Under the pieces are notes generated by a model that did no database searches, had not been told where the DNA came from, and saw only the letters and a program-made list of their open reading frames with translations. From Streptomyces sp. NBC_01446 (GTDB lineage: Bacteria; Actinomycetota; Actinomycetes; Streptomycetales; Streptomycetaceae), in NCBI RefSeq assembly GCF_026340095.1, contig NZ_JAPEPO010000001.1, forward strand, positions 4,731,501-4,795,500: 64,000 nucleotides of DNA, given 5' to 3'. This document shows, piece after piece, positions 33,515 to 41,960 of the stretch (the first letter of the stretch is position 1; each line of letters starts with the position of its first letter). Position numbers and translations under genes: made by a program.

Positions 33515-36046
33515 CTACTCCGACTTGATGGCCGCGAGCATGTTCAGCCGGGCCGCGCGGCGGGCCGGCCACAGGGCTGCCAGGATGCCGACGAGGGCGG
33601 CCAACGCGAGGAAGATCCCGATCCGGCCCCAGGGCAGGACCAGCTCGTACGTCGACAGGGTCATCGCCATGAGCCGGCCGGCCGCCCAGCCGAAGAACAC
33701 GCCGAGGCCGACGCCGAGCACGCCGCCGAACAGCGAGATCACCAGGGACTCCAGGCGCACCATGCGCTTGATGCCCTTGCGGTCGAGGCCGATCGCGCGC
33801 AGCATGCCGATCTCCTGCGAGCGCTCGAACACCGACATGGCGAGGGTGTTGATGACGCCGAGGACGGCGACGATGACCGCCATGGCGAGCAGGCCGTAGA
33901 GCATGTTCAGCATCAGCGTGAACATCTTCGAGATCGCGTTGGAGATGTCCTGCTTGTCCTGGACGAGGATCGCCGGGTTGTCGCCGAGCGCCTTCTCGAT
34001 CCGGTCCTTGGCGGCGGCGGACGTGCCGCCGTCGGTCTTCACCATGACCTGCATGTCGGACGGGTCCGTGACGTGCGGGGTCAGGACGGCGGAGTCCAGC
34101 ATGATGCCGCGCATCATGTCGTTGCCCTCGTAGACCCCGGCGACGGTCAGCCGCTGCTTCTTGCCGTCCTCGAAGTTCGTGGTGAACGTCGAGCCGGTGC
34201 GCCAGCCGTGGTCCTTCGCGGTCTTGTCGTCCACGACGACGTCACGGCCGCCGATCCGGAAGGTGCCGCTGTCGACCTTGAGGTCGGTGAGGGAGCCGAT
34301 GGTCGCGCCGTTGACACCGGTCAGGAACTCGGTCTTCCCGTCGATGCGCGAGGGCGCGTTGCCCAGGCCGCTGGTGGCGGTGACGCCGTCGACCTCGGCG
34401 AGCTTGCCGGCGACCTCGGGGGACAGGGAGTTCCTGTTCGCCATGGAGACGACGTAGTCGGCCTTGAGGGCGGACGACGCCATCTTGTCGATGGCCTGCT
34501 GGGCGCTGCCCGCGATGACCGTCATGCCGGTGATCAGGGTGAGGCCGATCATCAGGGCGGAGGCGGTCGCGGCGGTGCGGCGCGGGTTGCGGACGGCGTT
34601 CTGGCGGGCCAGCTTGCCGGAGATCCCGAAGACGCGCAGGACCGGTGCCGCGGCCGCGATCAGCGGGCGGGACAGCAGCGGGGTGAGGATGAAGACGCCG
34701 ATCACGAGGAGGCCCGCGCCGAGGCCCAGGGGAGCCTGCGCCGAGGTGCCGTCGCTCATCGTCGTCGCGTACAGGGAGGAGGCGATGCCGGCCGCCGCGA
34801 ACAGCGCGCCGATCGTGTTCCGTACGACGAGGGAGCGGGTGGTCGCCGTGGCGTGCACGCTGCTCATCGCCGCGACCGGCGGGATCTTCGCGGCGCGGCG
34901 GCCCGGCAGCCACGCGGCCAGCATCGTGATGACGACACCGACGACGAGGGACGTGACGACCGTGCCGGGCGAGACCACGAGCGGCCCGTCGGGGATCTGC
35001 GCGTCGGTCGCGCCCATCAGGGAGCGCATCCCGGCGCCGATGCCGATGCCAGCCGCCAGACCGGTGACGGCCGCGACCGCGCCGACCACGAACGCCTCCG
35101 CGAGCACGGAGCGCGTGACCTGCCTGCGCGAGGCGCCGACGGCCCGCATGAGCGCGAGTTCCTTGGTGCGCTGGGCGACGAGCATCGTGAACGTGTTGGC
35201 GATGATGAAGACGCCGACGAAGAGCGCGATACCGGCGAACACCAGCAGGCTCGACTTCATCGAGCTCATGCTGGACGAGATCTGCTCGGCCTGGTCGTCG
35301 GCGAGCTGCTTGCCGGTCGTGGTCTCGGCCTGCCCCTTCGGCAGAGCCTTGTCGAGCGCGCTCTGCAGGGCGGCCTGGCCGGTGCCCGCCGCGGCCTTGA
35401 CGTCGATCTCGTCGTACGAGCCCTGCTTGTGCAGGAGCTGCTGCGCGGTCGCCGTGTCGAACAGGGCGAGGCTGCCGCCGGCCGCGACGTTTCCGTCCTC
35501 GGTGGTGAAGATGCCGGTGACGGTGGGCGTCAGGACGGGCCCGTCGATGGACATCCGTACGGTGTCGCCGACCTTGTAGCCCGCGCGCTTCGCGGTCTGC
35601 GAGTCGAGCGCGACCTCGCCCTTGCCGCTGGGCGCCTTGCCGCTCTTGAGCGGGTAGCGCGGGTCGTGCTCGCCCCAGTAGTTGGCGCCCTGGGTGGAGA
35701 AGCCGTTGCCGACGAGCTTGCCGTCCTTGTCGGCGACGGCCGCGAAGCCGCTGACGACGCCGATGGCGGAGGCGGCGCCGGGTGTCTTCGCGGCCCGGTC
35801 GAGGGTGGCCTGCGTGAGCTTCGGGTCCTTGGCGAGCCGGTCGCCCTTCGAGGCGGCGGTCTTGGGCGTGACGGCGACGTCGACCTGGTCGAAGCCCTTG
35901 GCGGAGCTCTTCTGGAAGGCGTCGGAGATGGTGTTGGTGAAGACCAGGGTGCCGGAGACGAAGGCGACGCCGAGCATGACGGCGAGCACGGTCATCAGGA
36001 GCCTGGCCTTGTGCGCGAACACATTGCGCAAGGCGGTACGGAACAT
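33515..36046 (-). CDS. ABC transporter permease with duplicated FtsX domains (paralogue of 7845-10424)
   Basis: 843 residues, ATG start. Same two-repeat layout as the first system: N-terminal TM (LLMTVLAVMLGVAFVSGTLVF), large extracellular domain, FtsX TM set with QRTKELALMRAVGASRRQ, central TM pair, second extracellular domain, and C-terminal FtsX domain with FERSQEIGMLRAIGLDRKG. It is the downstream partner of the ATPase at 36117-36887 (70 bp gap). Probably exports or extracts an amphipathic compound or lipid at the membrane; substrate unknown. Divergence from the first copy is greatest in the extracellular domains, which would set substrate specificity. Confidence 0.9.
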   Translation of the reverse strand: MFRTALRNVFAHKARLLMTVLAVMLGVAFVSGTLVFTNTISDAFQKSSAKGFDQVDVAVTPKTAASKGDRLAKDPKLTQATLDRAAKTPGAASAIGVVSGFAAVADKDGKLVGNGFSTQGANYWGEHDPRYPLKSGKAPSGKGEVALDSQTAKRAGYKVGDTVRMSIDGPVLTPTVTGIFTTEDGNVAAGGSLALFDTATAQQLLHKQGSYDEIDVKAAAGTGQAALQSALDKALPKGQAETTTGKQLADDQAEQISSSMSSMKSSLLVFAGIALFVGVFIIANTFTMLVAQRTKELALMRAVGASRRQVTRSVLAEAFVVGAVAAVTGLAAGIGIGAGMRSLMGATDAQIPDGPLVVSPGTVVTSLVVGVVITMLAAWLPGRRAAKIPPVAAMSSVHATATTRSLVVRNTIGALFAAAGIASSLYATTMSDGTSAQAPLGLGAGLLVIGVFILTPLLSRPLIAAAAPVLRVFGISGKLARQNAVRNPRRTAATASALMIGLTLITGMTVIAGSAQQAIDKMASSALKADYVVSMANRNSLSPEVAGKLAEVDGVTATSGLGNAPSRIDGKTEFLTGVNGATIGSLTDLKVDSGTFRIGGRDVVVDDKTAKDHGWRTGSTFTTNFEDGKKQRLTVAGVYEGNDMMRGIMLDSAVLTPHVTDPSDMQVMVKTDGGTSAAAKDRIEKALGDNPAILVQDKQDISNAISKMFTLMLNMLYGLLAMAVIVAVLGVINTLAMSVFERSQEIGMLRAIGLDRKGIKRMVRLESLVISLFGGVLGVGLGVFFGWAAGRLMAMTLSTYELVLPWGRIGIFLALAALVGILAALWPARRAARLNMLAAIKSE

Positions 36047-36116
36047 GGGGTTTCTCAGTCCAGGGGTACGGCGACGAGGCGTCGAGGCGGCGGGGCGGCG
36101 GCTGTGCGGGCGGGCG

Positions 36117-36887
36117 TCAGCTCGTGCGTCCCTTGGCGTCGAACTGCTTCATGCGGTCCAGGACCGAGTCGGCGGTCGGGGCGTACACCTCGTCGACGAC
36201 GCGGCCGTCGGCGAGGAAGATCACGCGGTCCGCGTAGGCGGCGGCGACCGGGTCGTGGGTGACCATGACGACGGTCTGGCCCAGCTCGCGCACGGAGTTG
36301 CGCAGGAAGCCGAGGACCTCGGCGCCGGAGCGCGAGTCCAGGTTCCCGGTCGGCTCGTCACCGAAGATGATCTCGGGCCGGGAGGCGAGGGCGCGGGCGA
36401 CGGCCACGCGCTGCTGCTGGCCGCCGGAGAGCTCCGAGGGCCGGTGGCCGAGCCGGTCGGACAGGCCCACCATCGCGATCACGTTCTCCAGCCACTGCTT
36501 GTCCGCCTTGCGGCCCGCGATGTCCATGGGGAGCGTGATGTTCTCCAGGGCCGTCAGGGTGGGCAGCAGGTTGAACGCCTGGAAGATGAAGCCGATCTTG
36601 TCCCGGCGGAGCTTGGTGAGCTGCTTGTCCTTGAGGGACCCGAGCTCGGTGTCGCCGATGCGCACGGAGCCCGACGAGAAGGTGTCGAGGCCGGCGACGC
36701 AGTGCATCAGGGTCGACTTGCCGGACCCGGACGGGCCCATGATCGCGGTGAACTCGGCCTGCCGGAAGTCGACGGAGACCCGGTCGAGCGCGACCACCTG
36801 GGTCTCGCCCTGTCCGTAGACCTTGGACAGATCCGTGGCGCGCGCGGCCACTGCGGTGGCCTTGCCGGCGATGGGGGTGGTGGTCAC
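36117..36887 (-). CDS. ABC transporter ATP-binding protein, MacB/LolD type (paralogue of 7060-7848)
   Basis: 256 residues, GTG start at 36885-36887 preceded by GGAGCC-type purine stretch. Walker A GPSGSGKST, Q-loop GFIFQAFNLLPTL, signature LSGGQQQRVAVARAL, Walker B IIFGDEPTGNLD, switch His VMVTHDP. Long identical blocks with the ATPase at 7060 (for example ENITLPMDIAGRKADKQWL and the C-terminal DRMK-FDA-GRTS) show recent paralogy. First gene of a two-gene operon with the FtsX permease; a 28-bp perfect dyad lies upstream. Confidence 0.92.
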   Translation of the reverse strand: MTTTPIAGKATAVAARATDLSKVYGQGETQVVALDRVSVDFRQAEFTAIMGPSGSGKSTLMHCVAGLDTFSSGSVRIGDTELGSLKDKQLTKLRRDKIGFIFQAFNLLPTLTALENITLPMDIAGRKADKQWLENVIAMVGLSDRLGHRPSELSGGQQQRVAVARALASRPEIIFGDEPTGNLDSRSGAEVLGFLRNSVRELGQTVVMVTHDPVAAAYADRVIFLADGRVVDEVYAPTADSVLDRMKQFDAKGRTS

Positions 36888-37278
36888 GGAAGGGGGCTCC
36901 TGTCGGTCGACGGGTGGGGACGGGGTCCCGTTGGAGGGACCTCTCCATCGTCGTGGCCGTCTTGGGCCGTGAAGTCAGCCGCTGTTCCGGTTCCTGGGGG
37001 CGACTTCGGGGGGACCGGGGCCGCCCGGGTCATACCTGGGGATGACCCGGGACCCTGAGAGCGAAGATCACCGCGGGAGGTGAAATCCCGTCAATCCACG
37101 GTGACGGGGGCGAGGGCGCCGAGGGGCGTGGAAGGGCCTGCGGCATGTGCGGATGGCGGCTACCGTGGTCTGATGCACCCTCAGGCGCCAATAAAATAAG
37201 ACAACATCGAGCGGGCGTTCCGCTGTTCGGGGGATCTGTCCCGATAGGCTCAGAACCTCGTTGCGGAGCCCACGGCCT
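36888..37278. promoter_or_regulatory. 391-bp intergenic region between ABC operon and bldA
   Basis: No gene. It holds a perfect dyad at 37024-37051 and, nearer the tRNA, an AT-rich patch AATAAAATAAGACAAC (37189-37204) about 75 bases before the tRNA 5' end, a likely part of the bldA promoter region. Confidence 0.5.
37024..37051. promoter_or_regulatory. Perfect inverted repeat upstream of the second ABC operon
   Basis: CCCGGGTCAT (37024-37033) and ATGACCCGGG (37042-37051), 10 perfect pairs with an 8-nt spacer, 137 bases upstream of the ATPase start (minus strand). Geometry fits an operator for a response regulator or other dimeric protein. Confidence 0.55.
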
Positions 37279-37362
37279 GCCCGGATGGTGGAATGCAGAC
37301 ACGGCGAGCTTAAACCTCGCTGCCCCTTCGCGGGCGTACCGGTTCAAGTCCGGTTCCGGGCA
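37279..37362 (+). tRNA. bldA: tRNA-Leu(UAA), the bldA tRNA that reads UUA
   Basis: Acceptor GCCCGGA (37279-37285) pairs with TCCGGGC (37355-37361), discriminator A at 37362. The anticodon arm is GCGAG-CTTAAAC-CTCGC, giving anticodon TAA; TGCCCCTTCGCGGGC makes the long variable arm of a class II leucine tRNA, and GGTTCAAGTCC the T-arm. The 3' CCA is not fully encoded (ACCT). In Streptomyces this is the only tRNA that reads the rare UUA codon; its loss blocks aerial growth and antibiotic production. A hairpin with a T6 run follows at 37417-37456. Confidence 0.97.
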
Positions 37363-37416
37363 CCTCCCGCTTCTCCTCCTCGCTCCCGACCGAGTCGCTT
37401 CTGAGCCGCTCCCTGT

Positions 37417-37456
37417 CGCCGCGTGCCGATCGCATCCGATCGCCGCGGCGTTTTTT
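37417..37456 (+). terminator. Terminator downstream of bldA
   Basis: CGCCGCG (37417-37423) pairs with CGCGGCG (37444-37450), with an inner CGATCG/CGATCG helix, followed by TTTTTT (37451-37456). Confidence 0.88.
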
Positions 37457-37594
37457 CGTGCCCTCCGGAGTCCCGGGACCGTTTTCTCCGCTCGGGACCG
37501 TTGACAGCGGATCGAGCCGGGCGGAGACTCCGCTGAGCACATTATGAACGAAAGTTCACCACGCGAACAAGGCTGAACGAAAAAGAAGGTACCC

Positions 37595-38770
37595 ATGCGC
37601 ACCACCGTCGGCATCATCGGAGCGGGCCCCGCCGGACTGCTCCTCGCCCGGCTCCTGCACAACGCCGGAATCGACTCCGTCGTCCTGGAGGGCCGCGACC
37701 GCGCGTACGTCGAGCAGCGCCAGCGTGCCGGGATCCTGGAGCAGGGCACCGTCGACGTACTGCGCGAGGCGGGCGCGGCGGAGCGCATGGACCGCGAGGG
37801 CCTCCCGCACGACGGCATCGAGCTGCGCTTCGACAAGCGCCGCCACCGCGTCGACTTCCCCGCCCTGACGGGCGGCAGGTCGGTCATGGTCTACGCCCAG
37901 ACCGAGGTGTGCAAGGACCTCATCGCCCTCCAGCTCGCCGAGGGAGGCCCGCTGCTCTTCGAGGCGCAGGCGCTGGCCGTCGAGGGTGCCGAGACCGAGA
38001 GCCCGAGCGTCCGCTTCCGCCACGAGGGCCGCGAGAACGTCCTCGACTGCGACTACGTCGTCGCCTGCGACGGCTCGTGGGGCGTGGGCCGCAAGGCCGT
38101 ACCCGCCGACGTCTCCCAGGTCTTCGAGCGCACGTACCCCTTCGGCTGGCTCGGCATCCTTGCCGATGTCGCCCCGTCCCACGACGAATTGGTCTACGCC
38201 CGCCACGACCGCGGCTTCGCCCTCCTGTCCATGCGCTCCCCGTCCGTGTCGCGCGCCTATCTCCAGGTCCCCGAGGGCACGAACGCCGACGACTGGAGCG
38301 ATGAGGAGATCTGGGACGAGCTCGACCGCCGCCTGGAGACCTCGGACGGCTGGAAGCTGGAGCGCGGCCCCATCACCTCCAAGTCCGTCACCCCGATGAG
38401 GAGTTACGTCCACGAGCCGATGCGCCACGGACGGCTCTTCCTCGCCGGGGACGCCGCCCACATCGTCCCGCCGACCGGCGCCAAGGGCCTCAACCTCGCC
38501 GTCGGCGACGTCGTCACCTTCGCCCGCGCCCTGACCCACCGACACAAGACCGGCTCCACCGAGCTCCTCGACGCCTACTCGGAGACCTGCCTGCGCCGCG
38601 TCTGGCAGGCCGAGCGGTTCTCGTACGCGATGACGACGATGCTGCACCGCGCCCCCGACGCGACGCCCTTCGACGACCGCGTCCAGCGCGCCGGCCTCGA
38701 CCGGATCACGGCCTCGCGCGCCGCCGAGACCGACCTCGCCGAGGGCTACACGGGCTTCCCCCTCGACTGA
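37595..38770 (+). CDS. pobA: 4-hydroxybenzoate 3-monooxygenase
   Basis: 391 residues, close to the 394 of Pseudomonas PobA. An FAD- and NADPH-dependent enzyme hydroxylating 4-hydroxybenzoate to protocatechuate. N-terminal FAD fold GIIGAGPAGLLLARLL, substrate/FAD region RAGILEQGTVDVLREAG, the DG motif CDYVVACDGSWG, and the second FAD motif LFLAGDAAHIVPPTGAKGLN. No PobR/PcaQ-type regulator adjoins it, and protocatechuate ring-cleavage genes are not in the window. It precedes a 4-hydroxybenzoate-type transporter by 71 bp, making a catabolic pair. The tRNA terminator lies upstream, so it has its own promoter. Confidence 0.95.
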   Translation: MRTTVGIIGAGPAGLLLARLLHNAGIDSVVLEGRDRAYVEQRQRAGILEQGTVDVLREAGAAERMDREGLPHDGIELRFDKRRHRVDFPALTGGRSVMVYAQTEVCKDLIALQLAEGGPLLFEAQALAVEGAETESPSVRFRHEGRENVLDCDYVVACDGSWGVGRKAVPADVSQVFERTYPFGWLGILADVAPSHDELVYARHDRGFALLSMRSPSVSRAYLQVPEGTNADDWSDEEIWDELDRRLETSDGWKLERGPITSKSVTPMRSYVHEPMRHGRLFLAGDAAHIVPPTGAKGLNLAVGDVVTFARALTHRHKTGSTELLDAYSETCLRRVWQAERFSYAMTTMLHRAPDATPFDDRVQRAGLDRITASRAAETDLAEGYTGFPLD

Positions 38771-38841
38771 GCCCCGTCACCCCCCTCCCCACGAACCGCC
38801 GCACACCCGTCCCCCGCGTACGCACGACGAAGTGAGTGCTC

Positions 38842-40206
38842 ATGTCCCCCGACACCTCCCAAGGCACCGCCATACCCTCCCCGCCCCGCACCTTCAGGGC
38901 CGTCGCCCCCGTCATCGCCCTGTGCTGGCTCGTCGTCTTCTTCGACGGCATGGACGTCAACATCTACGGCGCCGTCATGCCGCACCTCCTCGACGACAAG
39001 GGCTTCGGCTTCACCGCGTCCACCGCCGGCACGATCGGCTCCTGGACCACGTTCGGCATGCTGATCGGCGCACTCGGCTGCGGCACGCTGACCGACTGGC
39101 TCGGCCGCAAGCCGATGGTCACCGGCTCCGTCGTCCTCTTCTCCGCCGGCTCCGCCGTGTGCGCGCTCGCCCCGAGCGCCGCCGTCTTCGGCGGGGGCCG
39201 CTTCCTCGCCGGGCTCGGACTCGGCGGCCTGATGCCGATCGGGCTCGCGATCGTCGCCGAGTTCGCCCCGCCCCGCAGGGCCGCCCTCGCCACCGGCCTG
39301 ATGATGACCTCGTACCACGCGGGCGGCATGACCGCGACGGGCCTCGGCCTCGCGCTCGGCCCCGACCACGGCTGGCGCGTCGTCTTCTGGGCGGGCGTCA
39401 TCCCGGCCGTCATCGCCGTCCCCCTGGTCCTGAAGTGGCTGCCCGAATCGCCGGCCGTTCTGTTCGCCAAGGGGCGTACCGCCGACGCGAGCGCCGTCGC
39501 CGCCCGCTACGGGCTGGCCGAGCCGACCCGCGCCGAGGCCCCCGCCGCCGGCGCCAAGGGCCGCTTCGCCGCCGTCGCCTCGCTCTTCGCACCCGGCACC
39601 CGGGCCGCGACCCCGCTCCTGTGGGTCGCCTCCTTCGCCGGCCTGCTCCTCGTCTACGGCGTCTCCACCTGGCTGCCCGAGCTGATGCGCGCCTCCGGCT
39701 ACTCGCTCTCCTCGTCCGTCACCTTCCTCATGGTGATCAACGCGGGCGGCATCGTCGGCATGCTCGTCGCGGGCCGCGCCGCCGACCGGTTCGGCGCGGT
39801 CAAGGTGTCCGCGCTCTGGTTCGTCCTGACCGCCTGCGGCGCCTTCCTGCTCCGCGCCCACCTGCCGCTCGGCGTCGCGTACGCCCTGGTCTTCGTCACC
39901 GGCGTCTGGCTGTTCTCCGCCCAGGTCATGGTCTACGCGGCCGCCCCGTCCGTGTACACGCCCGGCCAGCGCGCCACCGGCCTCGGCTGGATCACCGGCG
40001 TGGGCCGCACCGGAGCCGTCGTCGGCCCCTGGCTGGGCGGCGCGGTCGTCGCCGGAGGCAACGCGGGCCTCGGCTTCACCACCTTCGCCGCGGCCGCGGT
40101 CCTCGGCGCCGTCGCCGTCTCCCTGGTGCCCCTCGTTCGGCGGAACACCGGGCATGCCCCGGACGTTTCGGGTAGCAGGATGGGAAAGATCCTCCCTGAG
40201 CACTAG
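38842..40206 (+). CDS. MFS aromatic-acid:H+ symporter, PcaK-like
   Basis: 454 residues from the ATG at 38842 (GTG at 38836 also in frame; GAAGTGAG upstream). Twelve TM segments. TM1 motif FFDGMDVNIYGAVMPHL carries the D-G-x-D acidic pair needed for aromatic-acid uptake in the AAHS family, and the loop 2-3 motif GTLTDWLGRKPM is standard MFS. Together with pobA immediately upstream, the likely substrate is 4-hydroxybenzoate or protocatechuate. Confidence 0.9.
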   Translation: MSPDTSQGTAIPSPPRTFRAVAPVIALCWLVVFFDGMDVNIYGAVMPHLLDDKGFGFTASTAGTIGSWTTFGMLIGALGCGTLTDWLGRKPMVTGSVVLFSAGSAVCALAPSAAVFGGGRFLAGLGLGGLMPIGLAIVAEFAPPRRAALATGLMMTSYHAGGMTATGLGLALGPDHGWRVVFWAGVIPAVIAVPLVLKWLPESPAVLFAKGRTADASAVAARYGLAEPTRAEAPAAGAKGRFAAVASLFAPGTRAATPLLWVASFAGLLLVYGVSTWLPELMRASGYSLSSSVTFLMVINAGGIVGMLVAGRAADRFGAVKVSALWFVLTACGAFLLRAHLPLGVAYALVFVTGVWLFSAQVMVYAAAPSVYTPGQRATGLGWITGVGRTGAVVGPWLGGAVVAGGNAGLGFTTFAAAAVLGAVAVSLVPLVRRNTGHAPDVSGSRMGKILPEH

Positions 40207-40272
40207 GCTGGGGTCTTTGCCTGCCTATTACCCTTGAGCCAAGGCCGCGCAGGGTGGCTATGGAGGAGTGAG

Positions 40273-41160
40273 ATGAGGAGCAGTAACCCGGTCTTCTCGC
40301 GACGGGGGTTCAGCCGCGACAACGGCTACGCGGGCTTCAACGCGCAGCCGCAGGCCGGGGGACCCGCAGTCGGCACACAGGGCAACCCCTACGCCGGCAA
40401 CAACCCGTACGCGCAGAACCCCTACGCCCAGCAGGACCTGCAGTACGGCGCTCCGCCGCAGGCCCCGGCCACCACCGGCCGTATGACGATGGACGACGTC
40501 GTCATGCGCACCGCGACCACGCTCGGCGTCCTCGTCCTGACGGCCGCGCTTGCCTGGGCGCTGCTGCCGGTCGACACCGCGAACATCAACAAGTCGTACG
40601 GCATCGCGATCGGCGCAGGCCTCGTCGCGATGGTGCTGGGCCTCGTCCAGTCGTTCAAGCGCAAGGCGTCGCCGCCGCTCATCCTGGCGTACGCGGCGCT
40701 CGAGGGTGTCTTCCTCGGCGTCCTGTCGAGCATCGTCGACAACTACATCGCGAGCGGTGCGGCCATGCAGGCCGTGCTCGGCACGATGGCGGTCTTCGTG
40801 GCCGTCCTCGTCGCGTACAAGGCCGGCTGGATCCGCGTCAACCGCCGCTTCTACGGCTTCGTGATGGCCGCGGCCATGGGCTTCATCCTGCTCATGGCGG
40901 TGAACCTGCTGTTCGCCGTCTTCGGCGGCGGTGACGGCCTCGGCTTCCGCAGCGGCGGCCTTGGCATCGTCTTCGGCATCATCGGCGTGCTGCTCGGCGC
41001 GTGCTTCCTGGCCCTCGACTTCAAGCAGGTCGAGGACGGCATCGCGTACGGCGCCCCGCGCGAGGAGGCCTGGCTCGCCGCCTTCGGCCTGACGATGACG
41101 CTCGTGTGGATCTACCTCGAGTTCCTGCGCCTCATCGCGATCCTGCAGGGCAACGACTGA
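40273..41160 (+). CDS. BI-1/YccA family membrane protein
   Basis: 295 residues from the ATG at 40273 (GGAGGAGTG upstream). A Gly/Asn/Tyr/Gln-rich cytoplasmic head of ~75 residues is followed by seven TM segments of the Bax-inhibitor-1 (YetJ/YccA) type: PLILAYAALEGVFLGVLSS, GFVMAAAMGFILLMAVNLLF, GIVFGIIGVLLGACFLALDF and a final DGIAYGAPREEAWLAAFGLTMTLVWIYLEFLRL segment (quoted in pieces). Bacterial relatives are pH-sensitive Ca2+ leak channels. Function here is inferred from family. Confidence 0.85.
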   Translation: MRSSNPVFSRRGFSRDNGYAGFNAQPQAGGPAVGTQGNPYAGNNPYAQNPYAQQDLQYGAPPQAPATTGRMTMDDVVMRTATTLGVLVLTAALAWALLPVDTANINKSYGIAIGAGLVAMVLGLVQSFKRKASPPLILAYAALEGVFLGVLSSIVDNYIASGAAMQAVLGTMAVFVAVLVAYKAGWIRVNRRFYGFVMAAAMGFILLMAVNLLFAVFGGGDGLGFRSGGLGIVFGIIGVLLGACFLALDFKQVEDGIAYGAPREEAWLAAFGLTMTLVWIYLEFLRLIAILQGND

Positions 41161-41180
41161 TCACCCGGCAGTCAGAACTG

Positions 41181-41217
41181 AAAGGGCCCGCGCACCATCG
41201 GTGTGCGGGCCCTTTTT
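41181..41217 (+). terminator. Terminator after BI-1 gene
   Basis: 15-bp stem (41181-41195 with 41201-41215, one G-T pair), 5-nt loop, reading into TTTTT; 20 bases after the stop. Confidence 0.9.
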
Positions 41218-41263
41218 CATGGGTGCGGCTGTCGTGGGGACTGGTGGGTCGGGGGTGGAACGC

Positions 41264-41494
41264 TCAGCCCAGGCGGCGGGCGGCCCGCCGCAGGTCGTAC
41301 TCGTGGATGATCGCCTTGGCGTGGCCGTACGCGAGTTCGTGCTCCCCGCGCAGCCAGCTGACCTTGTCTTCGAAGCGGAGGAAGCAGGGGCCTTCCTCGA
41401 CGGTGCGCAGCCAGTCGGAGATATCACGACCGGTGCAGTGGGGGATGCGAGCCAACAGATTCTGGTGGGTCTCCTGCGAGAACACTTGGGACAT
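41264..41494 (-). CDS. Small DUF4287 protein
   Basis: 76 residues, ATG at 41492-41494 with GGAGG 6 bases upstream. Sequence ETHQNLLARIPHCTGRDISDWLRTVEEGPCFLRFEDKV (read in pieces) followed by WLRGEHELAYGHAKAIIHEYDLRR matches the DUF4287 helical family seen as a stand-alone or fused to DUF5655. Molecular function unknown. Monocistronic, facing the BI-1 terminator. Confidence 0.8.
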   Translation of the reverse strand: MSQVFSQETHQNLLARIPHCTGRDISDWLRTVEEGPCFLRFEDKVSWLRGEHELAYGHAKAIIHEYDLRRAARRLG

Positions 41495-41596
41495 CGGCGC
41501 CTCCGGACGCGTTGCGATGTAGCCGGTCCTTCAGGCCACCGTGCCTGAGCGTTCGGTTGTTGGCAACAGTCGAGGGAAGGCGCATAGGGTCGCGGC

Positions 41597-41908
41597 ATGC
41601 TCGATACGACGCCGTTGACGGACGCAGTGGACCGATTCGCCGACCGGCTGCGCGCCGCGCCGCAGAGCAGGCTCCAGCGGGGGGCCGCCGCCGAGGCGCT
41701 CGCCCTCGCCAGGGAACTGTCCGCGTGGGCGCAGCGCCTGGAGGATCCCGAGGGACCCGTACGGGAGATGCCGGACGCCGGGATGTTCGCCGGGGCCGAC
41801 CAGATCACCGTCGCCGCGCGCGACCTGTCCGTCGTCCTTCAGAACCCCACCCAACTGGGCGAGGCGCTCACGCTCGTCGAGGAGGCACAAAAACGCGCCG
41901 GGGTGTGA
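41597..41908 (+). CDS. Small conserved helical protein
   Basis: 103 residues, all-alpha (TDAVDRFADRLRAAPQSRL, AEALALARELSAWAQRLE, DQITVAARDLSVVLQNP). No signal or TM. No family recognised, although codon usage and third-position GC are those of a real gene. A TAGGGT hexamer 7 bases before the ATG and no Shine-Dalgarno suggest leaderless translation. Confidence 0.65.
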   Translation: MLDTTPLTDAVDRFADRLRAAPQSRLQRGAAAEALALARELSAWAQRLEDPEGPVREMPDAGMFAGADQITVAARDLSVVLQNPTQLGEALTLVEEAQKRAGV

Positions 41909-41924
41909 GCCGACCCGGCGCGTT
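41892..41924. terminator. Bidirectional hairpin overlapping the stop of the small helical gene
   Basis: 11-bp stem (41892-41902 with 41914-41924); the TGA stop of the plus-strand gene lies in the loop. It serves the convergent pair. Confidence 0.65.
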
Positions 41925-41960
41925 CTTCGATATGTGGGGACGGAAGCCGAGCGGGGGCGC

